DNA from: Pirellulaceae bacterium
GTDB lineage: Bacteria > Planctomycetota > Planctomycetia > Pirellulales > Pirellulaceae
Reading direction: 5' to 3'
Length of the DNA: 6,360 nucleotides
Assembly: GCA_020846515.1 (NCBI GenBank)
Contig: JADLDX010000578.1
Location: forward strand, 1-6,360
Shown here: positions 1 to 5,680 of the stretch, one piece after another
Position numbering within the stretch: the first letter of the stretch is position 1
How the letters are laid out: every line of letters begins with the position of its first letter
Made by a program: the position numbers and the translations under genes
Notes under the pieces: generated by a model
The model's database searches: none
Seen by the model: only the letters and a program-made list of their open reading frames with translations
Told to the model about the DNA's origin: nothing

Positions 1-315
1 GACAGTTACCTGGCTCTAAAAGCTCAAGGTGCAGCGCCCAGTGGGCCTGTGAACACACTGGTCGAAGTAACTCCCGAGCAATTCATGGCACTTAGTCCCC
101 GTACCGGTGGACCAGGCGCAGCTATGCCGGGCGCAGCTATGCCATATGGCAACGGACCAATGAACGCTGGATACAACTCGGCTCCCAACAACTATGCGAC
201 ACCCTCTTTGTCGGGGCCTGCTCAACCAGGCATGTCGCCCACTTCCCCGATGCCTACCAGTGCCTCGGGGACTAACCGTACTGCTACTGCACCTCGCTTG
301 GGAATCTTCCGCTAA
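1..315 (+). CDS. C-terminal part of a Pro/Gly/Ala/Met-rich protein of unknown function (5' end outside window)
   Basis: The frame is open from base 1 to the TAA at 313-315, giving 104 visible residues, so the real start lies upstream of the window. A GTG at 49 is in frame, but the codons before it are also open and read naturally (DSYLALKAQG…), so it is probably internal. The first part (…LVEVTPEQFMALSP) looks like an ordinary folded or helical segment. The last 70 or so residues are low-complexity, rich in P, G, A, S, T, N and M, and include a perfect GAAMP-GAAMP tandem repeat. The protein ends in a basic/hydrophobic tip (RLGIFR). No family is recognised. The stop overlaps the ATG of the polysaccharide export gene (TAATG), so the two are probably co-transcribed and translationally coupled, which hints at a role in the same envelope or exopolysaccharide process. 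Such tails are often disordered linkers. Coding status is well supported; function is unknown. Confidence 0.75.
   Translation, partial: DSYLALKAQGAAPSGPVNTLVEVTPEQFMALSPRTGGPGAAMPGAAMPYGNGPMNAGYNSAPNNYATPSLSGPAQPGMSPTSPMPTSASGTNRTATAPRLGIFR
115..144 (+). repeat. 15-bp in-frame tandem repeat (two copies)
   Basis: The unit ggcgcagctatgcc plus one base occurs at 115-129 and again at 130-144, differing only in the last base. It encodes GAAMP twice inside the low-complexity tail of the partial upstream protein. Because the unit is a multiple of three, copy-number change would keep the reading frame. Confidence 0.8.
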
Positions 316-1841
316 TGATTACCAAACTACGCGTCCATATTCTAAGTCTGACATTGGGCATCGCCGTGGCCGGACAAATGTCCGTTGGTCAGGCGCAAGT
401 AAACTATCCACGCTTGGCATTCCAGCAAGAGTTGGGGGTTAAACCGCCCGCCAGCGCCGACGACCGTAGCAGTCGCCTCGGCCAAGACTCTCTTTTAGAG
501 TCAGACTCCGCAACAGATTTGCTCCAGGACCAGGCGCAATCGGCGGAAGAATTACCAGCCAAGGCAATCAAGCCGTCCAATGGTAAAAGTGAAACTGGTA
601 ACGGCTTAGAGAAGGATAGTGGCGACTCGGCCAAGACCAACACGAAACCCAAACAGGCCGCTGGGGCTATGATCGCGCCGTCGTCGATGCCAACGGCTCA
701 ATCATGGCAACTGCCAATTCAATACAATCGCTGCAATTTTTCAGCCTGCAATCTTCCGCCTCAACCCGAAGCGCCCCAAGGAAGATGTCAGCCCTGTATA
801 CGAGCTATCGACTGTGCCAACTCACCTTATCCACAGCGTTGGTGCGACGCGTTGCCCTATAACTTCGGCCCCTTGGCGCATGGCGAACACAACGGTCCAG
901 TTCGGTTGCCATCGGCCAACGATGTACGTTTGCGAGTCAACGACAAACTCCGCTTTATCTACGCGGTAACTCATTCGATGCAGATGAATGACTATCGCTT
1001 GATGGTTGGCGATGAAGTGGCCATCGAATCAGTTACGGATAACTCCATCAAGCAAGGCGAAATGACTTTGCGCGGAGCGCAGGTTCAGTCGGACGGATTC
1101 TTGTACCTCAAACTGGTAGGTGCAGTGCGAGCCGAAGGATTGACCATTCTGCAACTGCGCTCGAATTTGGAACAGGCATATAAAGACAAAATCATCAATC
1201 CAGCTATCGACGTGATTCCTGTTCGTACCAATGTCAAACTCACGAGCATTCTGGCGTCGGTCGACAACCGGGGCGGAGTCGGTGGCGGTGGACAATCGTT
1301 TTCGGACTTCGTCCACCTGGATGGTACAATTCGCTTGCCCTTCATCGGTTCCATTTGCGTACTGGGTATGACCTTGGATGAAGTCAAACGCGAAGTCAAT
1401 TTGCGTTATGCCGAAGAAGTGGTGGGCCTGGAAGTTGAACCAGTCATCGACCAGGAAGCCAATCACTTCGTATTCGTCTACGGAGAAGTCAATAAACCGG
1501 ATCGCTACCAGTTGCAGGGACCAACCTCCGTAACTCAGGCATTGGCTATGGCCGGCAGTATCAAACTCGGCGGCAACATGCGGTCTATCGTCATCTTTCG
1601 ACGCACCGAGGATTGGCGCCTGATTGCTACCAAGATCGATGTTCGCGGCGAGCATCTGGGACGCACGATGACGCCTTGCGATGAAATCTGGTTGCGCGAC
1701 AACGACCTGATCGTCGTGCCACCCACACCTGTTAAGGTCTTCAACAACTTCGTCAAGACGGTCTTTACCGATGGTATCTACGGTATCGTACCCTTCTCCG
1801 GCTTCAGCATCACCAAGTTCCAACAAGCCGGTGTGAACTAA
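315..1841 (+). CDS. Polysaccharide biosynthesis/export protein with SLBB-type domain (planctomycete long form)
   Basis: A 508-residue Wza-like outer-envelope polysaccharide export protein. Residues 1-27 form a signal peptide with a hydrophobic core (HILSLTLGIAVAG) and a likely signal peptidase I site after VGQA. No lipobox cysteine is present, unlike E. coli Wza. Residues 30-135 are a polar, probably disordered spacer. Residues 140-177 hold six cysteines (C140, C145, C158, C161, C167, C177). The export domain begins at the canonical YRLMVGDEV (227-235). It continues through VQSDGFLYLKLVGAV (257-271), then a second similar strand pattern at VHLDGTIRLPFIG (333-345). The SLBB-like segment follows (VFVYGEVNKPDRYQL, 386-400, with QALAMAG at 408-414). 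The C-terminal block includes FRRTEDWRLIATKID (428-442) and EIWLRDNDLIVVP (457-469), typical of planctomycete members. The start is an ATG overlapping the upstream stop, with only a weak GGGA at 300-303, so coupled translation is likely. Family assignment is confident; the exported polymer is unknown. Confidence 0.93.
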   Translation: MITKLRVHILSLTLGIAVAGQMSVGQAQVNYPRLAFQQELGVKPPASADDRSSRLGQDSLLESDSATDLLQDQAQSAEELPAKAIKPSNGKSETGNGLEKDSGDSAKTNTKPKQAAGAMIAPSSMPTAQSWQLPIQYNRCNFSACNLPPQPEAPQGRCQPCIRAIDCANSPYPQRWCDALPYNFGPLAHGEHNGPVRLPSANDVRLRVNDKLRFIYAVTHSMQMNDYRLMVGDEVAIESVTDNSIKQGEMTLRGAQVQSDGFLYLKLVGAVRAEGLTILQLRSNLEQAYKDKIINPAIDVIPVRTNVKLTSILASVDNRGGVGGGGQSFSDFVHLDGTIRLPFIGSICVLGMTLDEVKREVNLRYAEEVVGLEVEPVIDQEANHFVFVYGEVNKPDRYQLQGPTSVTQALAMAGSIKLGGNMRSIVIFRRTEDWRLIATKIDVRGEHLGRTMTPCDEIWLRDNDLIVVPPTPVKVFNNFVKTVFTDGIYGIVPFSGFSITKFQQAGVN

Positions 1842-1854
1842 ACACTGTACTGTG

Positions 1855-1877
1855 GACGAATCGCTCCGCGACTCGTC
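1855..1877. terminator. Hairpin between convergent genes, possible bidirectional terminator
   Basis: Arms gacgaatcgc (1855-1864) and gcgactcgtc (1868-1877) pair at 9 of 10 positions around a 3-nt loop (tcc), with a single A/C mismatch. It sits 14 bp after the export gene stop and 23 bp from the stop of the minus-strand NTPase, where a shared terminator would be expected. Neither strand has a proper U tract next to the stem, so it is not a textbook Rho-independent terminator. It may instead protect mRNA 3' ends or act with Rho. Confidence 0.45.
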
Positions 1878-1900
1878 ATATAAAACTGCCTCACCCAAAA

Positions 1901-2659
1901 TCATCGTGGCTTGCGCTGAAGAGAATTGGTCTCGCATGCAGTTTCCAGAGTGTCATACAGGTCCATAAAGAGCTCGCGCAGATTCCCATTGTGCTTGCTC
2001 AGTAACGGACTGAGACGCTTGGGATCAAGCAGGCCCGCGCGATCAGGCAGATCAAGTGGCAGCAGTTGCTCTAACAACTGCTGAGCCAATGCAACACTCC
2101 CTTGGGTCTCGACCAATGTTGGCAACCAAGTCCTGCGATGACTGGTTAGTAACAGTCCAGCACCGGTTAAACGCGTGACTACTATCGCCAGGCCCCGCGC
2201 GGGGTATGCTAACTGTTCGTAACCATCGATGATCAACATTCGATTCCGATGTGCCCAGTGCTGCATCGTTCTATGCAACAGTCGGGCACTAGCCCACTGA
2301 CCACGCATCTGTAGCCAAATGATGCCCAACTGGTCCACTGTCTGTGGCGCGGTCGAAACTTCTGACTCAGAGCCACATGACTCAGGTGGCGCGGCCGATG
2401 GAAATAGCGGCGGTGTTTCAAGCGGTTGCAACGGTAACGAACTGTAGGTAGCGTGCTTGACGAGTACAGTTCCGAGGAGCGGCACCAGGTGTTCCAAAAG
2501 CGTGGACTTGCCAGACCCGTGCGGTCCGACGATGGCTGCTCGATAACGCAAATGTTGCAAGTGCGTTGCCAACCGATCCAGTCGCTGTTCGTCCGATTGA
2601 GCGAGCCACTGGATGTGGCCCGGTGTGACAAAGCGCGTTGCCAGCGGGTTTGATTTCAC
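1901..2659 (-). CDS. P-loop NTPase of unknown function (planctomycete type)
   Basis: A 252-residue predicted soluble NTPase. Walker A is GPHGSGKST at residues 45-53. A Walker B-like strand, MLIIDGYEQL, lies at 141-150 with D145 as likely magnesium ligand and E148 as a possible catalytic glutamate. LLLTSHRR at 169-176 resembles a sensor-1 strand. The N-terminal NPLATRFVTPGHI (4-16) before the P-loop resembles a group of uncharacterised planctomycete ATPases I recall. Residues 76-107 are a Pro/Ser/Glu-rich insertion between Walker A and B. There is no signal peptide, no membrane helix and no ABC signature, so it is not a standard ABC transporter subunit. The start is GTG at 2657-2659: the frame has a stop nine codons upstream and no other start between. 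No clear Shine-Dalgarno is seen. It is the last gene of the minus-strand cluster, 77 bp after the preceding gene. NTP binding is confident; the process it serves is unknown. Confidence 0.88.
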   Translation of the reverse strand: MKSNPLATRFVTPGHIQWLAQSDEQRLDRLATHLQHLRYRAAIVGPHGSGKSTLLEHLVPLLGTVLVKHATYSSLPLQPLETPPLFPSAAPPESCGSESEVSTAPQTVDQLGIIWLQMRGQWASARLLHRTMQHWAHRNRMLIIDGYEQLAYPARGLAIVVTRLTGAGLLLTSHRRTWLPTLVETQGSVALAQQLLEQLLPLDLPDRAGLLDPKRLSPLLSKHNGNLRELFMDLYDTLETACETNSLQRKPR

Positions 2660-2682
2660 GACGGCATTCGCGCGAAAGAAGG

Positions 2683-2699
2683 GTTATCGTTGGGATAAC
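2683..2699. repeat. Small perfect inverted repeat upstream of the NTPase gene
   Basis: gttatc (2683-2688) and gataac (2694-2699) form a perfect 6-bp dyad around a 5-nt centre (gttgg). It lies in the 77-bp gap between the small beta-rich gene and the NTPase start, 24 bp upstream of that GTG. It could be a protein-binding site or a weak transcript hairpin. It is short enough to occur by chance. Confidence 0.35.
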
Positions 2700-2736
2700 G
2701 CGAGCTGTATCAAAACAGCAGACGCAATAGAACCGG

Positions 2737-3189
2737 CTATACTTCGCGGGTCACATGGCCGAGGTAAAACGGCTGTTCAGCACTGATCTCGCGACCACCT
2801 TTCAGGAACAATCGCAAGCGTACGCACCAACGAATCTTCATCAATCGGCCTTCGTAGCTGAGCGGGCACAGCGGCAACTTGGTCGAAAGCATGCGTGGTT
2901 CCTGCAAGGGACGCTGCGACAACTGGGTGCCCGAGAGCCGTTCAAAGTAATGCACGCCGATATCTTCGGAACCTTTTCCTTCGGTTGCCCAAAGCACGGA
3001 GGCTTCAAGACCGTCGATACTCTCCGCTGGTACGCGGTGAATACTAAATTCAAAATCGAGCCCGTCACCTGGTTCCAAACCGGCATGCAGCGACAACAGA
3101 CGCAAACCTATAGCGGGTTCGGTCCGACGCGAGCTACGCTCGAGGGCGGATATACCACGACGGGGAAACTTCGGCAAAACGATGGCCAC
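2737..3189 (-). CDS. Small soluble protein of unknown function, predicted beta-rich (arrestin/Spo0M-like by pattern)
   Basis: A 150-residue protein with no signal peptide or membrane helix. The first 25 or so residues are basic and look poorly structured. From residue 26 it alternates beta-strand patterns: IGLRLLSLHAGLEPGDGLDF (27-46), then IDGLEASVLWATEGKG (58-73). IGVHYFERL (77-85) follows, then LPLCPLSYEGRLMKIRWCVRLRLFL (105-129) in the C-terminal half. The order PGD turn, IxGLEAxVLW strand, then LP…SYxG…IxW resembles arrestin-like or Spo0M-like beta sandwiches; this is pattern-based inference. The GTG start at 3187-3189 is supported by AAGGAG at 3200-3205 on the same strand, 10 nt upstream. 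This puts the start 82 bp inside the preceding gene in another frame. The membrane protein upstream has a matching LP…SFxG…IxW segment, so the two may contain related domains. No named family or reaction can be given. Confidence 0.82.
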   Translation of the reverse strand: MAIVLPKFPRRGISALERSSRRTEPAIGLRLLSLHAGLEPGDGLDFEFSIHRVPAESIDGLEASVLWATEGKGSEDIGVHYFERLSGTQLSQRPLQEPRMLSTKLPLCPLSYEGRLMKIRWCVRLRLFLKGGREISAEQPFYLGHVTREV

Positions 3190-4163
3190 CGAGTGCTGTC
3201 TCCTTCTACAACAACCTTCCAGACGATCGCATTATGCTGTCCCTGGAATGAATGCATCGTATCAGATGGTAACCTGAATTGGCAATCCAATTCCAGCGGT
3301 TCATCTGGTTCCGAACGACAATTTTCACGCTCGCAGATAATATGCCGTACCACTTGGACACGTTCGGTCCGCACGTCGGTGCCTTGCTGATAAGTACTCT
3401 CTTCAAAACAAATCACCGCCAGTGAAAGGCGTCGAAAACTGACGCGTCCGTACTGACATACGTATAGCGAAAATGTCTCGCCAGGCATCAATGGGATATG
3501 GCTGATTTCCGCTATGGTTGGCCCTAGGCCACTAAGCCGCCGGAAAAGCGTAAAGAACCACCTTGCCGAAAAGACCCCGACTGCGGCAAATGGTACTAGC
3601 AACAGGGTCAGGAACCAGTTGGGCGTGCCGCGCGCAAAATTTCCTACCGCGATCACGAGCAGGACAGCTAGTAATCCGTTCCAGGCGGCGGCGAAGGAAA
3701 AACTAAGCACTAGTGGACCAATTTCGCCGCGTTGGCTGGCCAGTCGATAAGCCAAGCGTTCGCCAGGACTGTCTGTAAAGGGCTGCAAGCTAGGCACATT
3801 GGGTAATTGAGAAGTGGCACCCGGGCCGCGCGATCGGCGCTGATGTTCGCGCTCGGCTTGTTGAGCCAGTGCTGAACGCAGTTCGGGGGACGCGACCGTT
3901 TGTGCGACGCGCAAGATCAAGCCGCTCAGCCCAATGACGACAAACGACAGGCTGGCGATCATCATCAGCCAGAAGCCAAAACCGACTCGAATAATTTGTG
4001 ACTGCGGCCAGAACAATTGCCATGTGCCGACGACTGTAAGCGATACAATGCCCAACAGGAAAAGCGAACCAAAGAAAGCGGCTTCGCTGGCACTGCCAAT
4101 GACCCACCAACCGCTCATGCGGCTGCCGCGTTTCTTACCAAACAATCGCACAAGTTTCGACAC
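3108..4163 (-). CDS. Membrane protein with four predicted helices and a beta-rich C-terminal domain, unknown function
   Basis: A 351-residue protein. The basic N-terminus (SKLVRLFGKKRGSR) is followed by predicted helices at about 28-50, 60-84, 155-174 and 183-206. Between the two helix pairs lies a polar, Q/R/E- and P-rich loop (93-147). The C-terminal 140 residues look soluble and beta-rich: PGETFSLYVCQYGRVSFRRL (227-246), an ICFEE strand (251-255), LPSDTMHSF (298-306), and NAIVWKVVVEGD (311-322). It ends with RSFPVVVYP (331-339). I recognise this C-terminal pattern from uncharacterised planctomycete membrane proteins but cannot name a family. The GTG at 4161-4163 was chosen because GGGAG lies 6 nt upstream on the same strand. 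An ATG 36 bp further out (4197-4199) would overlap the start of the divergent propeller gene, and another ATG (4116-4118) lacks a Shine-Dalgarno. The last 82 bp overlap the next gene. It is probably the first gene of a three-gene operon with the small beta-rich protein and the NTPase. Confidence 0.8.
   Translation of the reverse strand: MSKLVRLFGKKRGSRMSGWWVIGSASEAAFFGSLFLLGIVSLTVVGTWQLFWPQSQIIRVGFGFWLMMIASLSFVVIGLSGLILRVAQTVASPELRSALAQQAEREHQRRSRGPGATSQLPNVPSLQPFTDSPGERLAYRLASQRGEIGPLVLSFSFAAAWNGLLAVLLVIAVGNFARGTPNWFLTLLLVPFAAVGVFSARWFFTLFRRLSGLGPTIAEISHIPLMPGETFSLYVCQYGRVSFRRLSLAVICFEESTYQQGTDVRTERVQVVRHIICERENCRSEPDEPLELDCQFRLPSDTMHSFQGQHNAIVWKVVVEGDSTRWPSFCRSFPVVVYPPSSVARVGPNPL
3200..3205 (-). 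promoter_or_regulatory. Shine-Dalgarno inside the upstream gene, sets the GTG start at 3189
   Basis: On the minus strand the bases read AAGGAG, followed by 10 nt and then GTG at 3187-3189. The site lies within the coding sequence of the membrane protein gene. It is the strongest Shine-Dalgarno match in the minus-strand cluster and is the main reason for accepting the long overlap between the two genes. Confidence 0.65.
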
Positions 4164-4174
4164 TCGAGGCTCCC
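4164..4174. promoter_or_regulatory. 11-bp spacer between divergent start codons with a Shine-Dalgarno on each strand
   Basis: The spacer tcgaggctccc separates CAC (the minus-strand GTG) from the plus-strand ATG. GAGG at 4166-4169 lies 5 nt before the plus ATG. The complement of ctccc at 4170-4174 reads GGGAG, 6 nt before the minus GTG. Both starts are therefore supported by the same 11 bp, and there is no room for promoters between the genes. Confidence 0.6.
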
Positions 4175-5485
4175 ATGATCCCAATCCATTTTTGGCCACG
4201 CAATTCTTGGCGACCAGCCCTGGTCATCATACTGATCAGCACCCTAGGTTGGGCAGGCGGCATTCTGCGAAATTCGGTTGCCCGGGCGGGTGATTGGCCG
4301 CAGATCCTAGGCCCACAGCGAGACGGATCGGCCGTGGATGAACAACCGCTCGTAGCCAACTGGCAGCAGCAGAAACCCAAAGTCCTGTGGCGGATCAACA
4401 TCGGCAGCGGTTATGCCGGCGCGACGATCGTCAACGGTATCGCGTACTTGGCTGACCGCGAAGCAGCCCAGGAACGACTGACGGCCGTACGACTGGATAG
4501 TGGCCAGCAGGTGTGGCAAGCCACGTGGGCGGCCGCCTATCGATCCTCCATGGACCCAGACAGTGGCCCACGATCCGTGCCAACCATCACTGGCAATAGG
4601 GCTATCTGTTATGGTGCCGCCGGCGATTTAGTTTGTATTGAATTAACCAATGGCCAACTGCTGTGGCAACGCCCACTGCGCCAGATCTACGAAGCCGAAG
4701 ATGGATATTTTGGCGCCGCCTGTTCTCCACTAGTCATCGATCAAACCATCATTGTGAATGTAGGTGGCAAGAAGGCCGGTATCGTCGGCGTCTCGTTGGT
4801 CGACGGCAAAACGCAATGGACCGCAACTGACTATGACGCCAGTTACTCATCACCCATTGAACTGAAGGTAGACGGCCGCTCGGCCGCTCTCGTCGTGACG
4901 CGACTACGCACGGTATTGCTCGACGCCCAGAGTGGGAAGGTGATCAGCGAGATAGACTTCGGTGCCCGCGGACCTACCGTCAATGCGGCGACGCCCATCC
5001 CAGTGGGTGAAAATCTGTTCTTGCTGACGGCCAGCTACAACATTGGTACCAAGGTGATCAGCAGCGAAGGTGGCCAGCTGAGGCAAGTGTTTGCTGATCG
5101 AACCTGGTTGGCCAGTCAATACAATACCCCGGTTCGGTTGGGCAAATACGTACTTGGCTGTGATGGTCGAGAAGACATGGGCCCTGCATCGGCGCGACTC
5201 TTGGATGTCAACACGCGGGCGTTGATCACCGAACAAGCTCTAAGTGGTCCAACTCATATGATTGCCATCGGCGGCCAGGCTTTGATGTTGAGCATCGACG
5301 GCACCCTACAGCTGGCCCATCTGGAAGGCAACAAACTGCAGAAAGACGGCAGCTACTCGATTGCGAAAGACCCAAGCAGTTCGATGATCTACCGCGCGCT
5401 GCCAGCATTTTCCAATCACGTACTGGTGGCTCGAGGCACTCGCGATGGTCGTGGCGGCGAGTTTGTTGCGGTGAAACTGCCGTAA
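4175..5485 (+). CDS. Secreted PQQ/WD40-like beta-propeller repeat protein
   Basis: A 436-residue exported protein. The signal peptide has n-region MIPIHFWPRNSWRP, a hydrophobic core at about 15-31 and a probable signal peptidase I site after VARA (residue 38). The mature protein starts GDWPQILGPQRDG (39-51), the hallmark opening of planctomycete PQQ-like propeller proteins. Successive blade-like units end in a conserved Trp: VLW at 70-72, DSGQQVW at 108-114, NGQLLW at 158-163 and DGKTQW around 208-214. Later blades are more diverged, including the DAQSGKVISEIDF unit. No dehydrogenase active site is recognised, so it is more likely a binding or scaffold propeller than a PQQ enzyme; by analogy with BamB, a periplasmic role is possible. 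The ATG at 4175 has GAGG 5 nt upstream and directly gives the signal peptide. It faces away from the minus-strand operon across 11 bp and does not overlap it. The family is confident, the partner unknown. Confidence 0.9.
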   Translation: MIPIHFWPRNSWRPALVIILISTLGWAGGILRNSVARAGDWPQILGPQRDGSAVDEQPLVANWQQQKPKVLWRINIGSGYAGATIVNGIAYLADREAAQERLTAVRLDSGQQVWQATWAAAYRSSMDPDSGPRSVPTITGNRAICYGAAGDLVCIELTNGQLLWQRPLRQIYEAEDGYFGAACSPLVIDQTIIVNVGGKKAGIVGVSLVDGKTQWTATDYDASYSSPIELKVDGRSAALVVTRLRTVLLDAQSGKVISEIDFGARGPTVNAATPIPVGENLFLLTASYNIGTKVISSEGGQLRQVFADRTWLASQYNTPVRLGKYVLGCDGREDMGPASARLLDVNTRALITEQALSGPTHMIAIGGQALMLSIDGTLQLAHLEGNKLQKDGSYSIAKDPSSSMIYRALPAFSNHVLVARGTRDGRGGEFVAVKLP

Positions 5486-5501
5486 TGCAGTTGGGCATTT
5501 C

Positions 5502-5559
5502 GTTTAACAGTCAGCCGCAGGCGTACTAGCTCTTGTTTAACAGTCAGCCGCAGGGTACT
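5502..5559 (+). repeat. Two copies of a 20-bp intergenic direct repeat, period 33 bp
   Basis: gtttaacagtcagccgcagg occurs identically at 5502-5521 and 5535-5554. Each copy is followed by gtact (5523-5527 and 5555-5559), with one extra base in the first copy, so the full unit is about 25 bp. The pair starts 16 bp after the stop of the propeller gene, in an otherwise featureless gap of 195 bp (5486-5680). The motif resembles short intergenic repeats that I recall from pirellula-type genomes, but that is memory, not a search. There is no terminator-like hairpin in the unit. Confidence 0.85.
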
Positions 5560-5680
5560 GACTTCAAACGGATTCAGCTCCAGCGATCCTATTGGCTACA
5601 TACGCCAACGGCGAGACGCTGCGATGTTGAGAAGTCGCGTTCAACAATGGAATCGACGCATTCACTCATGGATATCAAAG

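Noticed and set aside
1029..1937. Long open frame of 302 codons on the minus strand, antisense to the export protein gene
   Set aside because: It lies opposite a confidently identified gene and runs into the 3' end of the NTPase gene. Its translation shows no recognisable domain, so it is a shadow frame.
2755..3390. Open frame of 211 codons on the plus strand
   Set aside because: It is antisense to both the small beta-rich gene and the membrane protein gene. Those have supported starts and family-like patterns; this one does not.
4164..4199. Longer N-terminus for the membrane protein, starting at the minus-strand ATG 4197-4199
   Set aside because: It would overlap the start and signal peptide region of the propeller gene. 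The GTG at 4163 has GGGAG at good spacing and gives a sensible basic N-terminus before the first helix.
5502..5559. Possible minimal CRISPR array
   Set aside because: There are only two 20-bp units with a spacer of about 13 bp, too short for CRISPR, and no cas gene is nearby.
5624..5680. 19-residue N-terminal extension of the Rpn-family gene from ATG 5624
   Set aside because: The family normally begins just before the 'RIDPRVDFAFKK' segment, which matches the ATG at 5681. The extension has no recognisable content.
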